Source: a virus
Virus record (IMG/VR): IMGVR_UViG_3300037845_000048
Location: 1-50,903 of that record
Length of the DNA: 50,903 nt
Direction: 5' to 3' (one strand)
Under the pieces are notes generated by a model. The model was not told where the DNA came from. It saw only the letters and a program-made list of their open reading frames with translations, and did not search any database. A program made the position numbers and the translations under genes. Of this stretch, positions 22,483 through 30,665 are shown piece after piece; the stretch's first letter is position 1, and each line of letters begins with the position of its first letter.

Positions 22483-23106
22483 ATGCCAGGAAGAGCTAAA
22501 TGCGAGCCCGGATGTGACTGCGAAAAGCACAACCGGCCCCGCATGTCCCCAGAGCAGGCCGCCGAAGCCACGCGTGAACGGGCTCGGCGCCACTACGAGA
22601 AGAACAAAACCAAGATCCTGGAGCAAGAGCGACAGGAGCGGGCTGATCCCATCAAGGGTGAGGCCAGAAGAAAGCGGGAACGGGAACGCATCGCCGCACT
22701 GCCCGAAGAGCGGCGGGAGCGCCAGCGTGAGATGACTCGCGACTGGTACCGGCGCAATCCTCGTTCCCCCGAAAAGAACGCGGAGTTGCACTACAAGCAC
22801 CGCTACCGGATGACACCGGAGCAGCGAGAGGAGATGATCGCCATGCAGGAAAGCCGCTGTTACCTGTGCGGCGATCCGCTCCCCGAGGACCGGCGCAAGA
22901 TCCATGTGGATCACGACCATTCCTGCTGCCCGGACAGGTCGTGCGGAAAGTGCGTTCGTGGCATCGCCTGCGATCCCTGCAACCGGGGGGTCGGGTACTT
23001 CGCCGATGACCCCGGCCGGATGGAACGAGTGGCCCGCAATCTGCGGGCGGCCAATGACCGCGTGCGTGCACAGAGGGATCGAGACGTAAGCGAGGTAGGG
23101 GTATGA
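22483..23106 (+). CDS. endonuclease VII-like homing-type HNH endonuclease
   Basis: 207 aa. The C-terminal half matches the recombination endonuclease VII fold: zinc Cys pair C126/C129 (CYLC), catalytic HVDHDH (141-146), and second Cys pair in IACDPCNRG (161-169). The N-terminal ~110 residues are a charged helical region for DNA contact. TACAAT at 22470-22475 lies 7 nt before the ATG, suggesting its own leaderless promoter. It interrupts the capsid region and is lower in GC, as mobile free-standing endonucleases often are. Confidence 0.85.
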   Translation: MPGRAKCEPGCDCEKHNRPRMSPEQAAEATRERARRHYEKNKTKILEQERQERADPIKGEARRKRERERIAALPEERRERQREMTRDWYRRNPRSPEKNAELHYKHRYRMTPEQREEMIAMQESRCYLCGDPLPEDRRKIHVDHDHSCCPDRSCGKCVRGIACDPCNRGVGYFADDPGRMERVARNLRAANDRVRAQRDRDVSEVGV

Positions 23107-23372
23107 GCGAGGCCCAGGTCCAGATCTCCGAGGTCACCCCCGAGCTGATCCGTGCGGCGATCAAGCGCGGTGATCGGCTGATGGTGTTCGACGGCGGGGA
23201 GCCGATCGCGCTGATCACGGGTGCGGCGGCGGAGCTCGGGCGGCGTAGGGATTTCTTCGTGCATTACCCGCATGAGGCGTCGGAGTGTTTCGGTACGTGC
23301 TGGCGGCACGACGGGCGCGCGGAGGCCGAGGCGGTCCCGGCCGGTTCCGGGCCGGTTCCGGTTCCCGCGTAG
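23103..23372 (+). CDS. hypothetical protein
   Basis: 89 aa, ATG in a 4-nt overlap with the endonuclease gene. A compact alpha/beta start (VTPELIRAAIKRGDRLMVFD) and a C-terminal part with HYPHEASECFGTCWRH, a possible metal site. Ends in a Pro/Val tail. Not recognised. Confidence 0.55.
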   Translation: MSEAQVQISEVTPELIRAAIKRGDRLMVFDGGEPIALITGAAAELGRRRDFFVHYPHEASECFGTCWRHDGRAEAEAVPAGSGPVPVPA

Positions 23373-23379
23373 GCATGAG

Positions 23380-23874
23380 ATGGCGTGGCGCAGCAGGTCG
23401 CGGCGCAGGGCGAAGAGGAGGGCGTATGTGCACCGGCGCGGATATCACATCCACCATCGGGTGCATCACCGCTTCCACCATGTGCGCTTCCACCACGTGC
23501 GCAAGCACAGGGTGCGGTTCCACCATGTCCGCAAGCACCACATCCGGTTCCACCACGTCCGTAAGCATCACGAGCGTCCGCATCACGAGCGCCGCAGGCA
23601 CCATGCGCGGGCACACCGGGCGCGGCGTGCGAGGCGCCGCGCGATGGCCGCGCGGCACCAGCTGCACCGCCACCCCGGCCCGCACCGCCCGCGCACCGGG
23701 CATCCGCGGCACCGAGTGGTGGGGATCCGGCAGCACCGGGCGCACATGCGCCGGCGTTACCGGGCGCAGGTCGGGCGGCTGCGCAAGCCGCGCCACCACT
23801 ACCGCCCGCAGGTGGGGCGCCTTAAGAAGCATCGCGGCTACCGGGCGCAGACCGGGAAGCTGCGCCGCAGGTGA
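23380..23874 (+). CDS. His/Arg-rich tandem-repeat protein (protamine-like)
   Basis: 164 aa, ATG at 23380. By hand count 94 of 164 residues are Arg, Lys or His. From residue 36 there are four consecutive 10-residue units on the pattern RFHHVRKHHx (36-75), encoded by 30-bp DNA repeats. The C-terminus has three copies of YRxQxGxLxx (127, 141, 154). Third codon positions are GC-rich in this frame, which marks it over a parallel Ser/Thr frame. Placed just after the capsid gene, it could bind packaged DNA or the capsid interior. This is inference from composition and location. Confidence 0.7.
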   Translation: MAWRSRSRRRAKRRAYVHRRGYHIHHRVHHRFHHVRFHHVRKHRVRFHHVRKHHIRFHHVRKHHERPHHERRRHHARAHRARRARRRAMAARHQLHRHPGPHRPRTGHPRHRVVGIRQHRAHMRRRYRAQVGRLRKPRHHYRPQVGRLKKHRGYRAQTGKLRRR

Positions 23875-24001
23875 CAGGGCACCATCCGGGTAGCGGAAAG
23901 CCCCGGCGGCCGGTCCGGTCCCGGGTCCCTACCGTGAACGAGCAAGGCGGCATTGGCACCCCGCCCCAAGCATCCAGCCGCAGCAGGAGGAGGTACCCGT
24001 C

Positions 24002-24445
24002 ATGGCGGGCATGGAGGGCTTGGGGCGCCTTTTCAACATCGTCCCGGTGGCCGTCGGTTTGTGGATCAACTACAAGGACTGCTCCGCGGTCACGTTCATC
24101 TGCACGTCCGCGGGCACCGGTAGCGCGTGGCAGGTGCAGGAGGCCAAGACCAGCGCGGGCGGTTCCGCGCAGGACATCGGCGCGGTCATCTCCCGCTACT
24201 ACACGACCACGGACAACGACGGCTCGGTGGCGTGGACGAAGGTCACGCAGGCCGCCGCGGACGAGACCGGCACGATCGCGGCGGCCACGATCGCGGCGCT
24301 GTGGATTCCGGGTTCGCAGTTGGACGACGGGTTCGCGTATGTGGCGGTGACGGACGCGAACGCGCAGTCCGGCAGCGTGATCGCGATCCTGCACGATCTG
24401 ACGGTGCAGCGCACGCCCGCGAACCTGTCCCTGCCGGGAGAGTGA
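24002..24445 (+). CDS. structural protein (putative capsid accessory)
   Basis: 147 aa, ATG with a strong AGGAGGAGG site after a 127-bp gap that holds no other feature I can support. Beta-rich and Thr/Ala/Gly-rich (VTFICTSAGTGSAWQVQEA), as in decoration or head proteins. The exact role is not determinable by eye. Confidence 0.6.
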   Translation: MAGMEGLGRLFNIVPVAVGLWINYKDCSAVTFICTSAGTGSAWQVQEAKTSAGGSAQDIGAVISRYYTTTDNDGSVAWTKVTQAAADETGTIAAATIAALWIPGSQLDDGFAYVAVTDANAQSGSVIAILHDLTVQRTPANLSLPGE

Positions 24446-24451
24446 CCTGAC

Positions 24452-24934
24452 ATGGGCAACTTCATTCAGGGCACGCAGCTTCGCACGCTCAACCAGGGCT
24501 CGATCGTCACCAAGGCCGCGGCGAACCTGCCGCAGTCGGCCACCGCGACGCTGTACACGGTCGCGGGCGGCGCGGTGCTGGTCACCGGGCTGGTCGGGAT
24601 CGTGACCACGGCGATCGCGTCGAGCGACCCGGTGCTGTCGCTGGGCACGGCGCCGACGGTGGGCACGGCGCAGACCTCCGGGATCGCGACCACCACTGTG
24701 CTGACGAGCGCTGAGGCCGGGACGCTGGTCTCGGTGGTGGGGGCCACGACGGGGCTTCCGACGGCGTTGGCGGTGATGGCGACGGCGGCGAAGGCGGGTT
24801 CGACGGTGTTTCTGGGGACGCCGTTCGTGGTGTCGGCGGGGACGATCACGTGGACGACGGGCGCGTCGAAGACGGGCGCGTTGAAGTGGTATCTGACGTA
24901 CATCCCGTTGGATGACGGGGCGTCGGTGTCCTGA
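24452..24934 (+). CDS. structural protein (putative head decoration)
   Basis: 160 aa, ATG. Small hydrophobic and Thr/Ala/Gly residues dominate (ATLYTVAGGAVLVTGLVGIV), giving a beta-sandwich appearance. Position between capsid and head-tail connector genes suggests a surface or decoration protein. Confidence 0.6.
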   Translation: MGNFIQGTQLRTLNQGSIVTKAAANLPQSATATLYTVAGGAVLVTGLVGIVTTAIASSDPVLSLGTAPTVGTAQTSGIATTTVLTSAEAGTLVSVVGATTGLPTALAVMATAAKAGSTVFLGTPFVVSAGTITWTTGASKTGALKWYLTYIPLDDGASVS

Positions 24935-25455
24935 TGGCGGAGCTGATGGGTTGCCTGGGCTGCGATGGCGTGTACGCGGTCGGGCTGCCCGTCTGCCCCG
25001 AGTGCGGGACGGTTTCGCCGAGGTTCGAGGGAGTGGAGGATCGGGTGCCGAAAGCTACGAGCGGTGGCGCGTCGAGCGCGTGGGAGGAGACGCCGGTGGC
25101 CGAGGCGCCGGCCGAGGCGTCCCCGGCGCAGGCCGCGCCCGAGCCGCCTGCGTATGTGGCGCGGGCTGCGGTGGTGGACGATCCGGTGACGCCTTCGGGC
25201 GACGAGGCGCCGGATATCGCCACCGGTTCCGGCATGGAGGTCTTGGCGGCGCCGGATGCGCCCGAGCCGCTGAGCCCTGCGGATGTGGCGGCGGGGTACA
25301 CGGACCTGTCGTACGCCGAACTGCGCGCGGAGGCGAAGGCGCGGGGTCTGCCTGCGGGTGGCAGTGCGGTGGAGCTGGCGGCGCGGCTGTCGGAGCACGA
25401 CGAGACGCAGGCCGCGAGCGACACTGCGGGGGCGGCCACGGAGGGCGGCGGCTGA
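24934..25455 (+). CDS. zinc-ribbon and SAP/Rho-N-like protein
   Basis: 173 aa, ATG overlapping the upstream stop. The N-terminus has CLGC and CPEC (zinc ribbon). A long Ala/Pro/Glu linker follows. The C-terminal YTDLSYAELRAEAKARGLPA leads into a helix, a typical SAP/Rho-N style helix-extended-helix that binds nucleic acid. Such proteins are found in the head module of actinophages. Confidence 0.65.
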   Translation: MAELMGCLGCDGVYAVGLPVCPECGTVSPRFEGVEDRVPKATSGGASSAWEETPVAEAPAEASPAQAAPEPPAYVARAAVVDDPVTPSGDEAPDIATGSGMEVLAAPDAPEPLSPADVAAGYTDLSYAELRAEAKARGLPAGGSAVELAARLSEHDETQAASDTAGAATEGGG

Positions 25456-25456
25456 C

Positions 25457-25672
25457 ATGGCGGGCGGGACGACGGGCTGGGACCTCTATTCGACGCTGGT
25501 GCAGCAGTCGGAGTATGCGTCCTACTACAAGTCGATTCCGCCGGTCGCGTGCCCGCACGACGGCACTCCGCTCAAGCCCGGTCCGCCGCAGCATCCGGGG
25601 GTGCTCTTCTGTCCGATGGGTGATTTCCGGTATCCGGACGATTACGACGCGGAAACGATGGCAGGCTACTGA
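25457..25672 (+). CDS. small Cys-containing protein
   Basis: 71 aa, ATG one base after the previous stop. Contains VACPHDGTPLKPGP and a later FCPMGDF, a possible split zinc ribbon. Located in the head module; unknown role. Confidence 0.6.
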   Translation: MAGGTTGWDLYSTLVQQSEYASYYKSIPPVACPHDGTPLKPGPPQHPGVLFCPMGDFRYPDDYDAETMAGY

Positions 25673-25678
25673 TATAAG

Positions 25679-25960
25679 ATGACTACTACGCACCCCACGA
25701 CTGCCACGCTCGCGAACGTCGCCTCGTCCGCGACGAACGTCACCCTGTTCGCCGCCGCGTCCAGCACCAACGCCCGCACGATCTACAACGACTCCACCGC
25801 CGTCCTGTACGTCAAGTTCGGCGCTACCGCCACGACCGGCAGCTACACGGTGCAGATCGCCGCCGGGGGCTATTACGAGTTCCCGCAGCCGCTCTACGCC
25901 GGGCAGGTCGACGGGATCTGGGCGTCCGCGAACGGCAACGCACGCCTGACGAGCTGGTGA
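25679..25960 (+). CDS. beta-rich structural protein
   Basis: 93 aa, ATG. The run ATNVTLFAAASSTNARTIYN followed by STAVLYVKFG and YYEFPQPLYAG is a beta-sandwich pattern that recurs in phage structural modules, often as a virion accessory protein. Upstream Shine-Dalgarno is weak. Confidence 0.65.
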   Translation: MTTTHPTTATLANVASSATNVTLFAAASSTNARTIYNDSTAVLYVKFGATATTGSYTVQIAAGGYYEFPQPLYAGQVDGIWASANGNARLTSW

Positions 25961-25967
25961 CGCGCCG

Positions 25968-26363
25968 ATGCCGCTCTACAACCCAGGGATCGACTCCACC
26001 GGAGGCGCCATCTCCGGGAACCTCTCCGTCGGCGGCACGCTCGCCGTCGCGGGCGTCCTCTCTCCGGCTGACGGCGTGAACACCTCGGGATCAGCCCCGG
26101 CGATCACGCCCTCGTTCTCGAACGGCACTGCGGCGCAGCTCGCCGACACCACCCGCGACTACCTGGTGTACCTCCAGGTGGGCACCGCAGGCAGCGGGTT
26201 CACGCTTGCGATCGGGCCGACCAGCACCCCGGCGAACGCGATCGTCGGCGGCGTGACCCCGGTGGCGGGGGAGCTGTTCTCGTTCCGGCTTCCTGCGGGT
26301 TGGTATGTGAAGTGGGCGGGGACGCTCACGACGCTTGCCGACCAGATCGCGATCGGCTGCTGA
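25968..26363 (+). CDS. structural protein (fibre-like)
   Basis: 131 aa, ATG. Starts MPLYNPGIDSTGGAISGNLS with a 'SVGGTLAVAG' repeat-like strand typical of fibre shafts, then a beta domain. The MPLYNP start is shared with the next gene, suggesting a common virion-docking tag. Confidence 0.6.
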   Translation: MPLYNPGIDSTGGAISGNLSVGGTLAVAGVLSPADGVNTSGSAPAITPSFSNGTAAQLADTTRDYLVYLQVGTAGSGFTLAIGPTSTPANAIVGGVTPVAGELFSFRLPAGWYVKWAGTLTTLADQIAIGC

Positions 26364-26395
26364 TGTGCACGGGCCGCAGGGGGGGATGGTGACCG

Positions 26396-26947
26396 GTGCC
26401 GCTCTACAATCCGGCGTCGTCCGGCGCCTCCTTCGGGCAGAACGACCTGGTCGGCGTCGGGCTGCTGTCGGGTTCGGCGACGTACGACACGGGCTATTCC
26501 TCGACGCAGTCGGCGGGGGACCTGGTGTGCTGCCTGGCGGTCGCGCCCAAGACGGTCGCGGTGTCGACGCTGGGTATCCAGGTCACCGGCGCGGGGGTCA
26601 CCGGGTCGGGCACGAACGCGCTGGCGCTGTACACCGAAGCGGGCGTGTTGATCGACCAGACCGGCGACATGACCACCGCGTTCAGCTCGGTGCAGTACGC
26701 CGAGGGCGCGATGGGCGGTCCGCAGACGCTGACCGCGGGCACGAACTACTACTTGGTGGTGCTGTCGCATTTCAGCGGGACGGCGGTGAAGTTCGCGGCC
26801 ACCGGGACCGTGAACACGAGCAACTTCCCGGCGCTGAACAGCCACTATGTGGCGGTATACAAGTCGGCGCAGGCCTCGATCCCGGCGAGTTTCACCCCGT
26901 CGAGCTATACGCTGAACTCGGGCCTGTACATCATGTACGCGCGGTGA
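26396..26947 (+). CDS. structural protein (fibre-like)
   Basis: 183 aa, GTG start downstream of a G-rich run. Begins MPLYNPASSGASFGQNDLVG, sharing MPLYNP with the preceding protein, then a beta-rich Thr/Gly/Ala domain. Likely a surface-exposed virion protein. Confidence 0.6.
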   Translation: MPLYNPASSGASFGQNDLVGVGLLSGSATYDTGYSSTQSAGDLVCCLAVAPKTVAVSTLGIQVTGAGVTGSGTNALALYTEAGVLIDQTGDMTTAFSSVQYAEGAMGGPQTLTAGTNYYLVVLSHFSGTAVKFAATGTVNTSNFPALNSHYVAVYKSAQASIPASFTPSSYTLNSGLYIMYAR

Positions 26948-26992
26948 GGTAGCCAGGCGCAGTTCAACAACTGAATACGAACTCCGCAGGCC

Positions 26993-27006
26993 ACCCCTCC
27001 GGGGGT
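26993..27006 (+). terminator. weak hairpin in a 100-bp gap
   Basis: ACCCC-TCCG-GGGGT, a 5-bp stem with tetraloop, between two structural genes. A strong AAGGAGGTG site for the next gene follows. Could be partial termination or RNA processing; low certainty. Confidence 0.3.
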
Positions 27007-27048
27007 TCTCATGCGAGAAAGCAAGGCATAGCCATAAGGAGGTGAACG

Positions 27049-28128
27049 ATGGTAGTCTCGCGTGCGACCTACGCGACCCGCGAGGAAGTCAAGTCGGCGC
27101 TCGACATCAAGCTGACCGCGCGCAACGACCCCCTGGTCGACACCGCGATCCAGGCCGCGTCCGACGACATCGACGGCCAGATGCACCGCGTGTTCTACAC
27201 CACCCTCACGACGCGGTACTTCGACTGGCCGAACTGGCAGGCCACCTGGCCGTGGAAGATCTACCTGGACGCCTCCGAGGTCGCGAACATCACCACCGTC
27301 GCCCCCGTCGTCACCACCGGGGGCAGCTCGCCGCAGACGATCCCGGCCGGGAACGTGATGTGGCGCCCGGAGAACTACGCGCCGCCGTACACCTTCCTCG
27401 AGCTGGACCGCTCCACCTCGTCCGCGTTCGGCCTGGGGTCCACCCCGCAGCGCGACGTGCACGTCACCGCACTGTTCGGCTACCAGGACCTGTTCGCCCC
27501 GGCCGGCGCGCTCGCGGCCGCCATGTCGGACACGACGGGCACGACGGCGCAGGTGACCAATGGCGCGGCCGTCGGCGTCGGGGACGTGATGCTGGTGGAC
27601 ACGGAGCGGCTGCTGGTCACCGGGAAAACGGCGATCACCACCGGGCAGAGCCAGCAGGGCGCGGGGGTGTCCACGAACTCGAAGGCCGACAACGCCCTGA
27701 CCGTCACGGACGGCACGAAGTTCTCCCCGCAGGAGACGCTGGTCCTGGACACGGAGCGCATGCTGGTCGTCGACGTGATCGGCAACGTGCTGTCCGTGAT
27801 CCGCGGGTGGGACGGCACGACCCTCGCCGCGCACACGGGGGCGACGGTGTACGCGCTGCGGCAGCTCACCGTCACCCGCGGCGCGTTCGGGTCCACCGCG
27901 GCCACGCACTCGAACGCGGCGGCCGCGCAGATCGCCGCGGTACCCGGGCTCATCAAGGAGCTCGCGATCGCCGAGGCCCTGGTGAAGGTGACGCAGAAGG
28001 TCGGCGGGTACGCGGTCGAGCAGGGCTCCGGGTCCTCGAAGGTCGCGCACATCGGCGTCGGCCTGGACGACCTGCGCGCCGCCGCCTACGAGGCGTTCGG
28101 GCGCAGCGCGCGATCGAGGGTGGTCTGA
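27049..28128 (+). CDS. head-tail connector (adaptor) protein
   Basis: 359 aa, ATG with AAGGAGGTG. The N-terminus (YATREEVKSALDIKLTARND then LVDTAIQAASDDIDGQMHRVF) matches head-tail connectors of the gp6/gp15 type. A middle part contains two related segments (DVMLVDTERLLVTGK and LVLDTERMLVVDV), an internal duplication that makes it longer than usual. Joins portal to tail. Confidence 0.75.
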   Translation: MVVSRATYATREEVKSALDIKLTARNDPLVDTAIQAASDDIDGQMHRVFYTTLTTRYFDWPNWQATWPWKIYLDASEVANITTVAPVVTTGGSSPQTIPAGNVMWRPENYAPPYTFLELDRSTSSAFGLGSTPQRDVHVTALFGYQDLFAPAGALAAAMSDTTGTTAQVTNGAAVGVGDVMLVDTERLLVTGKTAITTGQSQQGAGVSTNSKADNALTVTDGTKFSPQETLVLDTERMLVVDVIGNVLSVIRGWDGTTLAAHTGATVYALRQLTVTRGAFGSTAATHSNAAAAQIAAVPGLIKELAIAEALVKVTQKVGGYAVEQGSGSSKVAHIGVGLDDLRAAAYEAFGRSARSRVV

Positions 28129-28599
28129 GTGGCGTTCGACTTCCAGGCGCTGATCGACGCCGTCGCGTCGCACGCCGAGACCACCGGGGAGTTCGAGAAC
28201 CCGGTGCCCACCCACGAGCCCAAGGCCAAACCCGGCGCCGGCATGACGTGCTCGGTGTGGGTGGACGAGATCGCGCCGATCGCCGCCGCGTCCGGGCTGG
28301 CGTCGGTGACGGGCCTGGTGACGATGGCGCTGCGCCCGCAGACCCCGTTCCTCCAGCAGCCCGCCGACCAGATCGACCCGCTGATCATGCGGGCGGTCGG
28401 GGCGCTGATGACCGCGTTCGCGGGCAACTTCCAGCTGGGGCTCGCCGTGCCGGGGGTGCGCAACGTGGACCTGCTCGGGGCGCATTCGCAGGGCCTGCGG
28501 GCGAAAGCGGGATATGTGAACCAAGACGGCACGATTTTTAGAATTATGGACGTGCTTCTCCCCATTGTTGTTAATGACTTGTTTAGGGAGGCGCCCTGA
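28129..28599 (+). CDS. head-tail joining protein (putative)
   Basis: 156 aa, GTG directly after the connector stop. Alpha/beta, with a hydrophobic core 'GLVTMALRPQTPFLQQP'. Position fits a head-closure or tail-terminator protein. The last ~85 bp, from about 28510, use A/T-rich codons (GGCACGATTTTTAGAATTAT) unlike the rest, resembling the tracts beside the endonuclease genes although no endonuclease follows. Confidence 0.6.
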   Translation: MAFDFQALIDAVASHAETTGEFENPVPTHEPKAKPGAGMTCSVWVDEIAPIAAASGLASVTGLVTMALRPQTPFLQQPADQIDPLIMRAVGALMTAFAGNFQLGLAVPGVRNVDLLGAHSQGLRAKAGYVNQDGTIFRIMDVLLPIVVNDLFREAP

Positions 28600-29000
28600 T
28601 GGCCAACTCCATCCACGTCGTCGCCAGGGGGCCGCTGTTCGACGGCGTCGCCAAGCACGAGCTCCCCGCCGCGGTCGCCGCGGTGCAGCACGAGGTCGCC
28701 TCCTACGCCGAATACCAGTGGCAGGCGAACATGTACGGCTCGTTCCAGAACGCGACCGGCCGCTACCAGTCGCACGTGAACATCGCGCAGCGCGGCCCCG
28801 ACCTGGTGGTCAACGACGGCTACCCGGGCTCGGGGCTGCTGTACGGGCCGTGGCTGGAGGGCGTGGGCACCCGCAACAAGACGACCCGGTTCAAGGGCTA
28901 CTTCGCGCTGCGCCGGGCGCGCAACTCGGTCGCGCAGAAGGTTCCGGCGATCGCCGCACCGGTGATGCGCGCCTTCACCGCACGAGCGAACGGAGCCTGA
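28599..29000 (+). CDS. neck/tail completion protein (HK97 gp10-like)
   Basis: 133 aa, ATG overlapping the upstream stop by one base. The order (LPAAVAAVQHEVASYAEYQW, ATGRYQSHVNI, then GYPGSGLLYGPWLEG and a basic FKGYFALRRAR) is typical of the gp10-like completion proteins found between connector and tail tube genes. Confidence 0.65.
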   Translation: MANSIHVVARGPLFDGVAKHELPAAVAAVQHEVASYAEYQWQANMYGSFQNATGRYQSHVNIAQRGPDLVVNDGYPGSGLLYGPWLEGVGTRNKTTRFKGYFALRRARNSVAQKVPAIAAPVMRAFTARANGA

Positions 29001-29003
29001 CCC

Positions 29004-30212
29004 GTGCCGAAGATCAACGGGCTCGGAGATCAATTCCTTGTCGCGGGCTACGACCTGTCCGGGGACATCGCCAGCCTCGAATCCGTCGCACAGCCCCTCG
29101 CCGTCATCGACGACACCGCGATCAACAAATTCGCCCACGAACGCCTCGCCGGGCTGCAAGACGGCGCCCTCGCGTTCACCACCTACTTCAACCCCACCGC
29201 CGGACAGCAACACAAGGTGCTGTCGGTGCTGCCGCGCACCGACGTGCACATGATGTACCTCAACAACCCCGCCGTCGGCTCCCCCGCCGCCGCGCAGATC
29301 AGCAAGGAGACCGACTACGCGCCCAAGCGCGGCAACGACGGCTCCCTGACCGTCACCGTCAACGGGCAGGCCAACAGCTTCGGCCTGGAGTGGGGCAACC
29401 AGCTCACTGCCGGCGACCAGGCCCTGGCGTCCACGCTGACCGGCAACGCGTCCGGGTTCGAGGGCGGCATCGCGAACTGGACGGCGGTCACCAACTGCGC
29501 GGTCGCGCAGAGCGCGGCGCAGGCGCACACCGGCACCAAGTCCCTCGCGCTGACCTCCACCGGGGCCGGGGACATGGTGGCGGAGTCCTGCGCCGCCGGG
29601 TCGATCACGACGCAGGGCTTCGCGGTCGTCCCCGGGCAGATGGTCTCCGCGCAGGTGTGGATCCGCACGGCGGTGTCGGCGCGCACGGTGTCGATCGGCT
29701 GCCACTGGTTCACCTCCGGCGGGGCGTCGGTGTCCACGACCTACGCCACCGGCGTCGCGGACGCCTCCGGGTCGTGGACCGTGGACCCGGGGGTGCTGAC
29801 CGCACCGGCCACTGCGGCGTTCTACTCGGTGTCGGTCAAGGTCGCGGCGACGGGCGCGGGCGCGGAGGTGCACTACGTCGATGACGTGCTCGCGTTCACG
29901 CTGCCGGGCTCGTACGACACCTTGGCGTCGGCGGCGTTCGGGGCGCAGGCGTACTTGCAGGTGACGGCGTTCACGGGAACGGATATGACGGTCGCGGTGT
30001 ACGACTCGGCGGACAACGTGTCGTTCGCGGCGGTCGCGGGGCTGGCGTTCGCGCAGACGGTCGCGGCGAACACGGTGCAGCGCATCGTCCTGGGCAACAC
30101 GTCCACGGTGCGCCGGTACGTCGCGGTCGCGGTCACCACCGCCGGCGGGTTCACCGCCGCGACGCTGGCGGTGTCTTTGACGAAGAATCTGGTCGCGGGG
30201 ACGGCGTTCTGA
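29004..30212 (+). CDS. tail tube-type protein with inserted carbohydrate-binding-like domain
   Basis: 402 aa, GTG. Residues 1-138 (INKFAHERLAGLQDGALAFT, TDYAPKRGNDGSLTVTV) and 300-402 (AFGAQAYLQVTAFTGTDMTV onward) form the usual tail protein of this actinophage type. Between them, ~139-300 is an extra jelly-roll domain: it starts GFEGGIANWTAV, includes AHTGTKSLALTSTGAGD and ends AEVHYVDDVLAF, the signature layout of CBM4/9-like domains. The insert would decorate the tail shaft. Confidence 0.75.
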   Translation: MPKINGLGDQFLVAGYDLSGDIASLESVAQPLAVIDDTAINKFAHERLAGLQDGALAFTTYFNPTAGQQHKVLSVLPRTDVHMMYLNNPAVGSPAAAQISKETDYAPKRGNDGSLTVTVNGQANSFGLEWGNQLTAGDQALASTLTGNASGFEGGIANWTAVTNCAVAQSAAQAHTGTKSLALTSTGAGDMVAESCAAGSITTQGFAVVPGQMVSAQVWIRTAVSARTVSIGCHWFTSGGASVSTTYATGVADASGSWTVDPGVLTAPATAAFYSVSVKVAATGAGAEVHYVDDVLAFTLPGSYDTLASAAFGAQAYLQVTAFTGTDMTVAVYDSADNVSFAAVAGLAFAQTVAANTVQRIVLGNTSTVRRYVAVAVTTAGGFTAATLAVSLTKNLVAGTAF

Positions 30213-30664
30213 TGCAGATGCAGCAGCAGCCCTCCCGGCCGTGGCAGCCCGCTGCGGGGCCGGAGGCGTACAAGACGTACCGGATGTTCTCGCCGCCCGA
30301 GAATCGGCGCCGGGCGACCTGCGAGGAGGTGGGGTGCGAGCGGTGGGAGCACGGGTGGCTCACGGCGCTGGACGTGTCGGATCCGAAGGCGGCTGAGGCG
30401 GCGAACTGGATCCGGATGAAGTCCGGGCGCAGGTTCACGGTGACCGAGGTCGGTACGGCGGTCACGTTCACGTTCCCGGCGGGGCAGTCGTGTTTCAAGC
30501 CGCACACGGTGCCGGACCGCCCGTTCATCCTGCTCGTGCAGGGCGGGGACTGGCGCGGCAATCCGCGGCGCGTTCCGACGGTGCGGCATTCCACGATGGA
30601 TGACTGGGTCGACGACTTCGCCACCAACCAGCAGGCGATCCGCGACCGCATAGAAAGGGGTTAA
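30212..30664 (+). CDS. conserved-type tail-region protein
   Basis: 150 aa, ATG overlapping the upstream stop. Features TYRMFSPPENRRRATCEEVG, CERWEHGWLTALD and a middle 'SGRRFTVTEVG', a set I associate with a small protein found beside tail genes of many actinophages. Role unknown. Confidence 0.65.
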   Translation: MQMQQQPSRPWQPAAGPEAYKTYRMFSPPENRRRATCEEVGCERWEHGWLTALDVSDPKAAEAANWIRMKSGRRFTVTEVGTAVTFTFPAGQSCFKPHTVPDRPFILLVQGGDWRGNPRRVPTVRHSTMDDWVDDFATNQQAIRDRIERG

Positions 30665-30665
30665 C

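Noticed and set aside
23285-23893. Ser/Thr/Cys-rich 202-aa frame over the His/Arg repeat gene
   Set aside because: Third codon positions favour the His/Arg frame; the Ser/Thr repeats are the same 30-bp units read out of phase.
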